Below, piece by piece: positions 7,383-15,548 of a DNA stretch of 37,144 nucleotides (positions are counted from its first letter, which is position 1; the number at the start of each line of letters is the position of its first letter). Location of the stretch: positions 1-37,144 of the forward strand of contig CAMDBX010000036.1 in the NCBI GenBank assembly GCA_945889445.1, given 5' to 3'. The translations under genes were made by a program, and so were the position numbers. The notes under the pieces are model-generated. The model did no database searches and was not told where the DNA came from. It worked only from the letters and a program-made list of their open reading frames with translations. Source of the DNA: Rhizobium sp. Q54 (lineage in GTDB: Bacteria > Pseudomonadota > Alphaproteobacteria > Rhizobiales > Aestuariivirgaceae).

Positions 7383-8467
7383 GCGCGCACCGCCTTGCCG
7401 TCCTCGCCGAAGAAATGCGTCTGCCGCGGATCGGGCTTCAAGTGCAGCGCCTCGCCCACCTTCACCCGCTTGTCACGCGGGACCACCACGCGAATGTCGC
7501 CGCCCGAAGAGGTGCGGGCATGGATGAGCGTTTCCGCACCCATCGGCTCGATGAGCTCGGCCTGGGCAGCGATGGTGTCACCGCCCTTGTCCTGCACGGT
7601 GGAGAAGGCGCGCGGCCGGATGCCGACAGTGACCTTGGACGGCTTGAGCCGGGACACTGCGGGGTCGGCCGCGATGGAAAGCGACTGGCCGGCCAGAATG
7701 ACGGAGGCCTTGCCGTCACCGAAGCTTTGCAGATCGGCTTCGACCAGGTTCATCTGCGGCGTGCCGATGAAACTGGCCACGAAGACGTTGACAGGTTTGG
7801 CGAAGACCTCGTGCGGGGTGCCTACCTGCTCGATCACGCCATCCTTCATGATGGCGATGCGGCTGGCCATGGTCAGCGCCTCGAGCTGGTCATGCGTGAC
7901 GATGACCGTTGCCTTCGAAAGGCCGGTCAGCACTTCCTTGATCTGGCCGCGCATTGAATGGCGGAGTTCGACGTCCAGCCTGGACAGCGGCTCGTCGAAC
8001 AGGAAGCAATTGGGATCGCGCACGATGGCGCGGGCCACGGCGAGGCGCTGCTTTTCACCTTCCGAGATCTGGTTCGGCATGCGGTCCAGCACCTCGGTGA
8101 GGTGCATGATCTGGGCGACCTTCATGACGCGCGCGTCGGAGTCGGCCTTGGAGAGGCCCTCCGAATGCAGCGGCATGGAGATGTTCTGGCCCACCGTAAG
8201 TGCCGGATAGAGGGCGTAGAACTGGAACACCATGGCGATGTCGCGCTTCTGCGGCGACAGCTCGTTCATGCGCTGGCCGGCGATGATGACGTCGCCCGAG
8301 GTCGCACGTTCGAGGCCCGCGATCATGCGCAGCGTGGTGGTCTTGCCGCAGCCCGAGGGGCCGAGGAGGCAAACCACCTCTCCAGCCTCGACCTTGAGGT
8401 CAGCGTCCTTCACTGCGGTGAAGGAGCCAAACTGCTTGGTGACTTTGCGGATTTCAATCGTCGACAT
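7379..8467 (-). CDS. ABC importer ATPase 1 with degenerate signature
   Basis: A 362-residue MalK/UgpC-type ATPase with a C-terminal regulatory TOBE-like region (about 240-360). Walker A GPSGCGKT (36-43), the Q-loop glutamine (Q82), Walker B with D158/E159 and the H-loop His192 in VTHDQ are all intact. The signature motif reads ISEGEKQ (134-140) instead of LSGGQQQ: the second residue of SGGQ is Glu and the fourth is Glu. In an ABC dimer the signature acts on the ATP held by the partner. The site it would complete is the one held by ATPase 2 (12032-13123), which itself lacks the H-loop His. The start at 8467 lies one base after the permease stop. It should energise uptake of the sugar-like substrate at the cytoplasmic face. 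Confidence 0.9.
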   Translation of the reverse strand: MSTIEIRKVTKQFGSFTAVKDADLKVEAGEVVCLLGPSGCGKTTTLRMIAGLERATSGDVIIAGQRMNELSPQKRDIAMVFQFYALYPALTVGQNISMPLHSEGLSKADSDARVMKVAQIMHLTEVLDRMPNQISEGEKQRLAVARAIVRDPNCFLFDEPLSRLDVELRHSMRGQIKEVLTGLSKATVIVTHDQLEALTMASRIAIMKDGVIEQVGTPHEVFAKPVNVFVASFIGTPQMNLVEADLQSFGDGKASVILAGQSLSIAADPAVSRLKPSKVTVGIRPRAFSTVQDKGGDTIAAQAELIEPMGAETLIHARTSSGGDIRVVVPRDKRVKVGEALHLKPDPRQTHFFGEDGKAVRA

Positions 8468-8468
8468 G

Positions 8469-9413
8469 TCAGCGCTTCACGGTACCGAAGGTCACGCCCC
8501 TCAGCAGATGGTTCTGCAGGAAGAAGGTGACGAGGAAGACGGGGATGAGGAAGAGCGTCTCAATGGCTGCCAGCAGCGTCCAGTCGGTGCCGCGGCCACC
8601 CGACGAGACCGCCTGGTTCATGGCGACCGGCACAGTGCGCGTGTCGGGGCCTGACAGCAACAGCGCGAAGAGGAACTCGTTCCAGGTGAGGATGAGGCCG
8701 AACACGAAGGTGGCGGCAAGCCCTGCGACGACCTGCGGCAGTGCGATCTTGAAGAACACCTTCATGTCCGAAGAACCGTCGATGCGGGCGGCGTCCTCGA
8801 CGTCGAGCGACAACTCGTCGAAGAAGCTCTTCATCATCCAGATGGTGAAGGCCAGGTTGAAGGCCGTGTAGAGCAGTATGATGCCGGTATAGGAGCCCGA
8901 GAGGCCCACCACGCGGAACATCAGGATCACCGGGATGATGACCACGATGGCCGGCAGCATGCGGGTGGTCAGGATGATGAACAGGTAGGTGTCATTGCCC
9001 TTCAGCGGATAGCGCGAGAAGCCAAAGGCGGCGAGCGTGCCGATCACCAGCGCCAGCAGCACGGACGACGAAGCGATGACGATGGAATTGAAGAAGTACC
9101 GGTCGAAGCCAGTCGACTCCGGCGCGCCGCCAGACGTCATGGACCGGTTGAACACCGAGCCGAAGTTTTCGATCGTCGGCGTGAACACGTATTTGTCGGG
9201 GATCAGGCCGAAGAACGATGTGGGCGACAGGGTGGGCGGCACCGAAAGAGCCGCATCCTGCGGCTTGAAGGCGGTGAAGATGATGAACAGCACGGGCAGG
9301 AAGTAGATCAGCGACACGATGGCGACGAACAGCGTGCGCCCCCAGCCTGCCTCGCCGACGCCGCTGGCCTTGCGGAAGCCGAGCGCCTCCCAGATGGAGT
9401 TGTGTTCGGCCAT
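8469..9413 (-). CDS. ABC sugar permease, MalG-like
   Basis: A 314-residue inner-membrane permease of the carbohydrate-uptake family. About six transmembrane helices are visible, the first at about 27-48. The EAA loop that contacts the ATPase reads EDAARIDG (206-213), followed by FFKIALPQ, and the C-terminus ends in RGVTFGTVKR, as in MalG/UgpE types. An unusually long periplasmic loop lies between helices 1 and 2 (about 50-105). The gene follows permease 1 by four bases and precedes ATPase 1 by one base. It forms half of the transmembrane channel with the MalF-like protein. Confidence 0.9.
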   Translation of the reverse strand: MAEHNSIWEALGFRKASGVGEAGWGRTLFVAIVSLIYFLPVLFIIFTAFKPQDAALSVPPTLSPTSFFGLIPDKYVFTPTIENFGSVFNRSMTSGGAPESTGFDRYFFNSIVIASSSVLLALVIGTLAAFGFSRYPLKGNDTYLFIILTTRMLPAIVVIIPVILMFRVVGLSGSYTGIILLYTAFNLAFTIWMMKSFFDELSLDVEDAARIDGSSDMKVFFKIALPQVVAGLAATFVFGLILTWNEFLFALLLSGPDTRTVPVAMNQAVSSGGRGTDWTLLAAIETLFLIPVFLVTFFLQNHLLRGVTFGTVKR

Positions 9414-9417
9414 GGCG

Positions 9418-10479
9418 TCAGGCTCCCTGGCTGCGGCGGTTGGCGATGTAGAGGTAGAGGTTGGTGAGCACGATCACCATGAACAGCATCAGGTAGGAGA
9501 TTGCCGCACCCTCCGAGGTCTTGTTCTGCTCGTTGGCGATGCGGATCAGGTGGTAGGAGATCGTCATCGTGTCATTGCCGCCCTTGGTGAGCAGGATGAC
9601 CAGGTCTGCGAGCTTGAACGCCTCGATGGTGCGGAACAGCAGCGCCAGCATGAGCAGGCCGCGGATATAGGGGAACGTGATGGTCCAGAACTGGCGCCAC
9701 TTGGACACGCGATCGATAGCGGCGGCCTCATAGAGATACTTCGGCACCGACACGAGACCGGCCAGCACCAGGAGCATGACGAAGGGTGACCACATCCAGG
9801 CATCGGCGAACACGATGCCGGCCACCGCGCCCACCTTCGAACTCATCAGGATGAACTGGCCACCGGTGATGGCATTGACCACATAGCTGAGGATGCCGAA
9901 GGTCGGGTCATAGTAATAGGTGAAGAACACGCCCGAGGCGACGACTGAGAGCATCATCGGCGTCAGCACCAGGATTAGCAGGTACTTGCGCAGCGGGAAC
10001 TGCTTGGCAAACATCATGGCCAGCAGGAAGCCGACGATCATCTGCGCCGTGACGGTGAGCACAACGAACATCGCGGTGTTGACGAGGGCCGCCCAGTTGG
10101 CAGGTGCGGCGATGTCGTTTGTCAGGACCTTGATGTAGTTGGCGAGGCCGACGAAGCGAATCGACTGCTGGTTCGACTGGTAGGCATAGAACGACAGCCC
10201 CAGGGACCATAGCAGCGGGAAGATGTTCATCACGAAGAGCACGGCAATGGCCGGCGCCACAAGAAGGCCGCCATAATATTTGCGGCGATAGGCATTGACC
10301 ACGAAGGCGGCGCCAATCATCGCCGCCATGGCACCAATGATCCAGAACGACGCAGAAGCGGGCAGCGCAATGGCCGCGATCACCGACACGATCAGGCCGA
10401 CAAGAATGGCGAGTTTCCAGTTGTCGGGAGACAGGCGCATGAGAGCCGGCGGCGGAGCTGTCGCAGTCGTGGAGGTCAT
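9418..10479 (-). CDS. ABC sugar permease, MalF-like
   Basis: A 353-residue inner-membrane permease with an extra N-terminal pair of helices (about 17-55) ahead of the usual six. It has the periplasmic loop between FYAYQSNQQSIRFVGLANY and the core, and the EAA loop YEAAAIDRVSKWRQF typical of MalF/UgpA types. The start MTSTTATAP at 10479 is preferred over 10533, because the longer reading would cross the terminator hairpin and add basic residues with no similarity. The Shine-Dalgarno is weak (GGAA about 12 bases upstream). It lies downstream of the SBP terminator, so it is probably expressed at a lower level than the binding protein. Confidence 0.88.
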   Translation of the reverse strand: MTSTTATAPPPALMRLSPDNWKLAILVGLIVSVIAAIALPASASFWIIGAMAAMIGAAFVVNAYRRKYYGGLLVAPAIAVLFVMNIFPLLWSLGLSFYAYQSNQQSIRFVGLANYIKVLTNDIAAPANWAALVNTAMFVVLTVTAQMIVGFLLAMMFAKQFPLRKYLLILVLTPMMLSVVASGVFFTYYYDPTFGILSYVVNAITGGQFILMSSKVGAVAGIVFADAWMWSPFVMLLVLAGLVSVPKYLYEAAAIDRVSKWRQFWTITFPYIRGLLMLALLFRTIEAFKLADLVILLTKGGNDTMTISYHLIRIANEQNKTSEGAAISYLMLFMVIVLTNLYLYIANRRSQGA

Positions 10480-10497
10480 CGGCAAAGCGTTCCGGAG

Positions 10498-10535
10498 GAG
10501 AAAAAAGAGGGTGCGGGGATGATCTCCCCGCACCC
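10498..10535 (-). terminator. Intrinsic terminator after the binding protein
   Basis: On the minus strand, GGGTGCGGGGA and TCCCCGCACCC pair perfectly over 11 bp (10525-10535 with 10509-10519) around a 5-nt loop, followed by TCTTTTTTCT. This is a textbook intrinsic terminator 14 bases past the binding-protein stop and ahead of the permeases. It should let the binding protein be made in excess while partial read-through feeds the rest of the operon. Confidence 0.9.
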
Positions 10536-10549
10536 GGGGTTCAGGCGTG

Positions 10550-11983
10550 TTACTGGATCAGGCCAGCGTTCGTCAGCAGGTCCTGCTGGAACTTGGCAAT
10601 GTTATCCAGCGTGGTCTTGGCGTCCTGCTTGCCAGTGATGGCAAGGTCGAACTGGTCCTGCTGCTGCGTCAGGAGCTCGAAGAACTGCGGCACGTGCCAC
10701 ACGTCCTTCTGCCAGTCGAGCTGCGGGGCCCAGGCCCGGTTCCAGGGACGATAGGTCACGTACTTCGGGTCCTCGTAGACCTCCTTCACGGCCGACTGGC
10801 CGCCACCGGCCGCGAACTGGTGCTGGATGTCGTTGGACAGCCACCACTTCACGAATTCGACAGCTTCCGTGGTCTGCTCAGGCGTCGTCCAGGTCGTCAG
10901 CACGAAGGGCTGGCCACCGATGTTGGACCAGCGGATCATCTTGCCGTCCGGACCCATGGTGCCGGGCATCTGGCCGAACACCAGCTTGTCCGAAACCTTG
11001 GACGACTTCGGGTCGAGCGAGGCTTCGCCCAGGCCGATCCAGTCGATGTTCATCGCGACCTTGCCTTCGCGGAACAGTTCGTCCGACTTGAAGATGTCCA
11101 TGGTGCCGGTCTTGGCGACGGGCGGCATGTACTCAAGCAGGCTCAGGTACTTTTCGAGAGCGGCGACGGCTTCCGGCGAGTTCACGACGCCTTCGGCCTG
11201 ACCGGTCGGAGCCTGGGTTTCATCCCAAACGTTGCCGCCCATCTGCCAGATGAAGCCGTTGATCTGCATCGACGAGAAGTCGTAGCCCTTGCCGGCCTGG
11301 AAGGCGATTCCATAGAAATCGTCCTCGGCAGGCGCACCGGCCAGCATTTCGCCCTTCTTGCGGCGGAAGAATTCGCCGACGTTCTTGAAGTCATCCCAGG
11401 TCATGGCATCGAGCTCTTCGCCCGTGCAGGGCAGCTTCTTGCCGTACTTGGCCTGGAAGTTCTTCTGCTCTTCCTCGTGGCAGAGAATGTCCTTGCGGCC
11501 GTAGTTCACCAGAACGTCCGGGAACTGCGGGAAGCCGTAGTAGTTCTCCGACTTGTAGGGGTAGGTCGAATAGGCAGCGAGCGGTGCGGGGTGCACGCTC
11601 ATCAGCGTCTTCTTGAACTCCGGGTCGGCGTCGAGAAGATCGTTGATCTTGCGGTAGTAGCCACCTTCCACGAAGGCGCCGAGCCACTGCGAGTCCGAAA
11701 CGATGAAGTTGTACTTCTGCTCGCCGGACGTCAGCGACGCGTTGACGCGCGTGTAGAAGTCGGGCCACGGAATGAAGTCGACGTCGAGCTTCACGGTGTT
11801 GCCGGACTTCGGCTTGTACTGCTCGTCAAAGAACTTCTTCATGATGCGCGTCGGCGGCCAATCCGGCACCGCCATCGTCAGCGTCACTTCTTCCGCAAGG
11901 GCGTAGGTCGCCCCTCCGGTCATCAGGGTTGCGGCGAGGCCTGCGGCGGCCGCGAACCCTTTCATCTTCGTAACAACGGTCAT
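10550..11983 (-). CDS. ABC solute-binding protein (family 1 sugar type)
   Basis: A 477-residue extracellular solute-binding protein of the maltose/glycerol-3-phosphate-type family. The N-terminal signal peptide ends at about TYALA (residue 30), which sends it to the periplasm. The two-lobe fold shows the usual landmarks: TLTMAVPDWPPTRIMKKF, a GFPQFPDVLVNYGRKDIL hinge strand, and a tryptophan-rich C-lobe ending ITGKQDAKTTLDNIAKFQQ. The extra segment with two cysteines (about 164-182, CHEEE to CTGEE) may form a disulphide. GGGAGGAAA lies just before the ATG at 11983, which supports this start. It sits between ATPase 2 and the permeases, and a strong terminator follows it. It should set the specificity of the importer, but the ligand cannot be read from sequence. 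Confidence 0.9.
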   Translation of the reverse strand: MTVVTKMKGFAAAAGLAATLMTGGATYALAEEVTLTMAVPDWPPTRIMKKFFDEQYKPKSGNTVKLDVDFIPWPDFYTRVNASLTSGEQKYNFIVSDSQWLGAFVEGGYYRKINDLLDADPEFKKTLMSVHPAPLAAYSTYPYKSENYYGFPQFPDVLVNYGRKDILCHEEEQKNFQAKYGKKLPCTGEELDAMTWDDFKNVGEFFRRKKGEMLAGAPAEDDFYGIAFQAGKGYDFSSMQINGFIWQMGGNVWDETQAPTGQAEGVVNSPEAVAALEKYLSLLEYMPPVAKTGTMDIFKSDELFREGKVAMNIDWIGLGEASLDPKSSKVSDKLVFGQMPGTMGPDGKMIRWSNIGGQPFVLTTWTTPEQTTEAVEFVKWWLSNDIQHQFAAGGGQSAVKEVYEDPKYVTYRPWNRAWAPQLDWQKDVWHVPQFFELLTQQQDQFDLAITGKQDAKTTLDNIAKFQQDLLTNAGLIQ

Positions 11984-12031
11984 GTCAGGTTTCCTCCCAT
12001 GGTTAACCGTTAGGCTTCAGGCCGCTTTACG

Positions 12032-13123
12032 TCAGGTCATTACCTGTCCGCTGGCGGCACGGAAGATGTGGATCTTGTTGAGGTCGATGGCGATCGGAAC
12101 CTCGTCGCCGGGCTTCATGCCCGACGCGCTCTGTTCAGGAAGCACCATGCGCAGCGTCTCGCCCCCGGCCTCGACCGAGACGACGGTCACGTCGCCCAGG
12201 GGCTCGATCAGGTGGACGCGGGAATGAACGGCCGCCTCGCCTGCCACGGCGGGGCGCAGGTCGCTCGGGCGGATGCCAACGAGCGCGGCCTCGCCGGCAT
12301 TGCCGGAGCTGAGCCTGCGGCCCGACAGCATCTTGCCGAGCGGCGTGTCGAGGCTGGAAAGATCGGCGGCGAGAGTCGCCTTCAGCATGTTCATGTGCGG
12401 CGAGCCGATCTTGCCCGCCACATAGGTGTCGATGGGTTGCTCATAGAGCTCGTCCGGCGTACCACGCTGCACCACCGCGCCATCGCGCATCACCGCAATC
12501 TCCTCGCCCATCGACAGGGCCTCGAGTTCGTCGGGCGTGGCATAGACGATGGTCATGCCGAACTGGCGGTGAAGCCGCTTCAGCTCGGCGCGCATGTCGT
12601 GGCGGAGCTTGGCGTCGAGATTGGTGAGTGGCTCGTCGAGCAGCAGGATCTTCGGACGCCGGATCAGCGAGCGGCCGAGTGCCACGCGCTGCTGCTCACC
12701 GCCTGACAGGGTATTGGGCTTGCGCTCGAGGCGATGCGACAGCTTGAGCATCGCCGCGGTTTCCTTGACGCGGGTGTCGATTTCCTCGCGGCCAACGCCC
12801 TCTTCCTTCAACGGATAGGCGAAGTTCTCATAGACGGTGAGATGCGGATAGAGTGCGAAGGACTGGAACACCATGGAGACACCGCGGCCGGCGATGGGCG
12901 CGGTGGTCATGTCATGCCCATTGATCTCGAGGCGGCCGGTATCGGTTGCCACCAAGCCCGCGATGGTGCGCAGCGTCGTGGTCTTGCCTACCGAACTCGG
13001 CCCGAACAGCACGAAGAAGCGCCCCTCCGGCACGTCGAAGGAGAGATTGTCGAGCGCACGCACCTTGCCGTAGGACTTGGAAATCCCCGACAAACGCAGC
13101 GCTGGAACCTTGCTTCCTGCCAT
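12032..13123 (-). CDS. ABC importer ATPase 2 lacking the H-loop histidine
   Basis: A 363-residue MalK/UgpC-type ATPase, second of the importer. Walker A GPSSVGKT (41-48), Q87, the canonical signature LSGGEQQ (139-145) and Walker B D163/E164 are intact. The H-loop reads IVYATPDELEAL, with Pro197 where the switch histidine of VTHDQ is expected. Its own ATP site is therefore predicted to be weak, while its normal signature serves ATPase 1. The start at 13123 (MAGSK) has AGGGA six bases upstream. An ATG six bases earlier would sit directly on that Shine-Dalgarno. The C-terminal 120 residues form a TOBE-like regulatory part. It is separated from the Gfo/Idh stop by 143 bp that hold a small AT-rich palindrome, so an internal promoter is possible. 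Confidence 0.9.
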   Translation of the reverse strand: MAGSKVPALRLSGISKSYGKVRALDNLSFDVPEGRFFVLFGPSSVGKTTTLRTIAGLVATDTGRLEINGHDMTTAPIAGRGVSMVFQSFALYPHLTVYENFAYPLKEEGVGREEIDTRVKETAAMLKLSHRLERKPNTLSGGEQQRVALGRSLIRRPKILLLDEPLTNLDAKLRHDMRAELKRLHRQFGMTIVYATPDELEALSMGEEIAVMRDGAVVQRGTPDELYEQPIDTYVAGKIGSPHMNMLKATLAADLSSLDTPLGKMLSGRRLSSGNAGEAALVGIRPSDLRPAVAGEAAVHSRVHLIEPLGDVTVVSVEAGGETLRMVLPEQSASGMKPGDEVPIAIDLNKIHIFRAASGQVMT

Positions 13124-13221
13124 TCCCATTCCCTGTTCAGCGGCCCTGAGGGCTCTTGTTGGAGAGGCAGACTATCCTGTCTCCCGGCTTTTGCAAGACG
13201 CCTTTCAACGCCTGCAACACC

Positions 13222-13248
13222 TTTGGCAGCCTATATTTTACTGCCTAA
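13222..13248. promoter_or_regulatory. Imperfect palindrome ahead of the transporter genes
   Basis: TTTGGCAG (13222-13229) and CTGCCTAA (13241-13248) are inverted repeats matching at seven of eight positions, with an 11-base A+T-rich centre. It lies about 100 bp upstream of ATPase 2 in the longest gap of the operon. The centre contains TAAAAT on the minus strand, a possible -10 element. It could be an operator or promoter for the transporter genes. No -35 element is convincing. Confidence 0.35.
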
Positions 13249-13266
13249 ACTTGACGCAGATTGCGA

Positions 13267-14409
13267 TCAGCCCTTGGCGCTCTCCCACTGACCGGTCTGT
13301 GCCGACTTGAGCACCGCGTCGGTGACGAGGTCGGTGGCCAGCGCATCGCGGAAAGTAGGTGCAGCCGGCGTGCCGCTGCTCAACCCGTCAATAAAGTCGG
13401 CGGCCTGGTGGATGAAGGTGTGCTCGTAGCCGATCTGCAGGCCGGGCACCCACCACTTGTTCATATAGGGGTGGTCGCCGTCGGTGATGTGCACGGAACG
13501 CCAGCCACGGGTGCGGCCTTCGTCGCGATGGTCGAAATACTGCAGCCGGTGCAGGTCATGCAGGTCCCAGAAGATCGAGGCATGTTCGCCGTTGATCTCC
13601 AGCGTGTAGAGCGCCTTGTGGCCGCGGGCATAGCGCGTGGCCTCGAAGCTGCCGAGCGAACCGTTGTCGAAACGCGACAGGAACAGGCTGGCATCATCGA
13701 TGCCTACCTTCTCGGTCTTGCCGGTGATATTGTGATGACGCTCCTTGATGAAGGTCTCGGTCAGGCCGGTGACGGTGTTGATGCCGCCGTTGAGCCACAT
13801 TGCGGTATCGATGCAATGCGCCAGCAGGTCGCCCGTCACACCCGAGCCGGCAACACCGACGTCGAGGCGCCACAATCCCTGGCCGCCTTGCGGCAGGTCC
13901 TTGGAGATGGTCCAGTCCTGCAGGAACTTGGCGCGGTAATGGAAGATCTTGCCGAGGCGGCCTTCGTCGATCAGTTGCTTCGCCAGCGTCACGGCAGGCA
14001 CGCGGCGATAGTTGTACCACACCATGTTGGGCACACCGGCGCGCTCCACCGCCTCGACCATCTTGCGTGATTCGGCGGCATTGCGGCCGAGCGGCTTCTC
14101 GCACATCACCATCTTGCCAGCCTGTGCGGCGGCGATGGCGATGTCCATGTGCGTGTCGTTGGGGCTGGCGATGTCGATGAGGTCGATCGAGGTGTCGTCA
14201 ACCAGTCTGCGCCAGTCGGTGACGCTCGATTCATAACCCCACTGATCCGCGAAGTCCCTGGCTTTATCGGGGTTTCTCGCACAGATCGTCTTAAGCACCG
14301 GCTTGTAGCCGAGGTCGAAGAAATGCGGCGCCTGGGAGAATGCGTTGGAGTGGGTGCGGCCCATGAAGCCATAGCCCACCATGCCGATGTTGAGAGCTTT
14401 CTTCGCCAT
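13267..14409 (-). CDS. Gfo/Idh/MocA-family oxidoreductase
   Basis: A 380-residue NAD(P)-dependent sugar or polyol dehydrogenase. The N-terminal Rossmann fold carries GYGFMG (12-17), and the conserved cofactor/active-site motif reads EKPLGRN (104-110). The C-terminal alpha/beta domain contains [13 protein letters not shown], whose His and Asp positions match the usual catalytic pair of the family. Family members oxidise a ring hydroxyl, often at C1, C2 or C3, of sugars and inositols. MAKKALNIG at 14409 is chosen because GGGAGGG precedes it and the fold begins there. The start is four bases after the stop of the TIM-barrel gene, so the pair is probably coupled. It is cytoplasmic, and the substrate is unknown. 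Confidence 0.9.
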   Translation of the reverse strand: MAKKALNIGMVGYGFMGRTHSNAFSQAPHFFDLGYKPVLKTICARNPDKARDFADQWGYESSVTDWRRLVDDTSIDLIDIASPNDTHMDIAIAAAQAGKMVMCEKPLGRNAAESRKMVEAVERAGVPNMVWYNYRRVPAVTLAKQLIDEGRLGKIFHYRAKFLQDWTISKDLPQGGQGLWRLDVGVAGSGVTGDLLAHCIDTAMWLNGGINTVTGLTETFIKERHHNITGKTEKVGIDDASLFLSRFDNGSLGSFEATRYARGHKALYTLEINGEHASIFWDLHDLHRLQYFDHRDEGRTRGWRSVHITDGDHPYMNKWWVPGLQIGYEHTFIHQAADFIDGLSSGTPAAPTFRDALATDLVTDAVLKSAQTGQWESAKG

Positions 14410-14413
14410 CTTC

Positions 14414-15463
14414 TCAGCCCTCCCAGCCATGCGCGTCGCGGACCTTGATCATCACGCCCAGGATGTCGTTCCAGGTCTGCTGCTTCATCATCACCTCGTT
14501 GGGGAACATGCAGCCATCCCAGCAGATGTGCTTCATGGTCTTGGTGATGGAGCCGTCCTTGTTGCGGAGCCACATCCCCGCATGCTTCACGATGTCGAGG
14601 CGGCCGTTGGGGTCGGTCACCATGCAGTGGCGGCCTGTCTTGTCATGGTAGCCCATGCCCTTCACCGTGCCGTCATTCTGGGCGACGTGGAAATCGATGG
14701 TCCACGGGCGCAGCATGTCGGTCATATTGACGAGGGCCGCATCGAGCTGTGCCTGATCCTTCCAGTCGAAGCCCTCGGGCAGGAGAGCCGCTTCCGGCGC
14801 GTTGTAGCCCATTGTGTAGAGCAGCGTGTGGGCCATGTCGGCCTGGAACCCGATGATGCCGGGGCGGTCGGTCTGTTCCAGCGTATCGACCATCGCCTTC
14901 CAGCTGTGCATGCCGCCCCAGCAGATTTCACCCTCGGCGGCCAGACGCTCGCCGAAATCCTTGGCGACGTCGCAGGCCTCACGCCAGGTCTGGGCGATCA
15001 GCTTGGTGCTGGCGACGGGATCCTTGGCCCAGTCGGCCGGGCTCGAGGCGGAATCGATACGGATGACGCCATATTTGCGCACGCCGAGGTCGCGCAGTGC
15101 CTTGCCGAGTTCGCATGACTTGCGGACATTGGCCACGAACTTGGCACGGTCCTCGGCCGAGCCCATGGCCGATCCGCCGCCCACCGGCGGCCAGACCGGG
15201 GCCACGATGGAGCCGATGGCGAGGTTGTGCCTTGCTGCCTTGTCCGCCAGCGCCTTCGCCTCATCCGCGGTGAAGTCGATGTTTGTGTGCGGAGCAGCAT
15301 GGAAAATGTCGATGCCGTCGAACTTGACGCCATTGACTTCCGCCTTGGCGGTGAGGGCGATCATCGTATCGAGGTCGATGGGCGGCTCCGAGTCCGGTCC
15401 CTTGCCCACAAGCCCAGGCCACATCGCATTGTGAAGCTTGGGGAAATTGTTCTTGCCCGCCAT
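14414..15463 (-). CDS. TIM-barrel sugar isomerase/epimerase family protein
   Basis: A 349-residue xylose-isomerase-like TIM barrel, longer than the usual 270-300. Likely metal ligands include the Asp and His of FQADMAHTL, the His of [10 protein letters not shown] and a Glu near [10 protein letters not shown]. It has a long C-terminal extension ending [12 protein letters not shown]. Homologues with this layout are annotated as sugar phosphate isomerases/epimerases and often pair with a Gfo/Idh enzyme. In some glycoside pathways such a pair oxidises C3 and then eliminates or isomerises. The start MAGKNN at 15463 has GGGAGG a few bases upstream. It is the first gene of the leftward operon and faces the GntR gene at 15543 across 79 bp. 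It is probably cytoplasmic. Confidence 0.85.
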   Translation of the reverse strand: MAGKNNFPKLHNAMWPGLVGKGPDSEPPIDLDTMIALTAKAEVNGVKFDGIDIFHAAPHTNIDFTADEAKALADKAARHNLAIGSIVAPVWPPVGGGSAMGSAEDRAKFVANVRKSCELGKALRDLGVRKYGVIRIDSASSPADWAKDPVASTKLIAQTWREACDVAKDFGERLAAEGEICWGGMHSWKAMVDTLEQTDRPGIIGFQADMAHTLLYTMGYNAPEAALLPEGFDWKDQAQLDAALVNMTDMLRPWTIDFHVAQNDGTVKGMGYHDKTGRHCMVTDPNGRLDIVKHAGMWLRNKDGSITKTMKHICWDGCMFPNEVMMKQQTWNDILGVMIKVRDAHGWEG

Positions 15464-15530
15464 GTTACCTCCCACGCGGTTAGCTTCTTTTTTGTGATGC
15501 TAGACTCGAATCCGCCTTGCTGTCCAGAAC

Positions 15531-15548
15531 TGTTATATTAGTATGACA
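15531..15548. promoter_or_regulatory. 18-bp imperfect palindrome, candidate GntR operator
   Basis: TGTTATATT and AGTATGACA are inverted half-sites that agree at seven of nine positions (15531-15539 and 15540-15548). The site lies in the divergent region between the TIM-barrel gene and the GntR regulator and covers the regulator's possible start codon. Its position fits an operator controlling both directions. The A+T-rich core could also be part of a promoter. I cannot compare it with the operators of close homologues. Confidence 0.4.

Noticed and set aside
10547-12013. Long open frame (488 codons) on the plus strand opposite the solute-binding protein
   Set aside because: It is a GC-rich shadow of the well-supported minus-strand gene, with no recognisable domain and arginine/histidine-rich composition.
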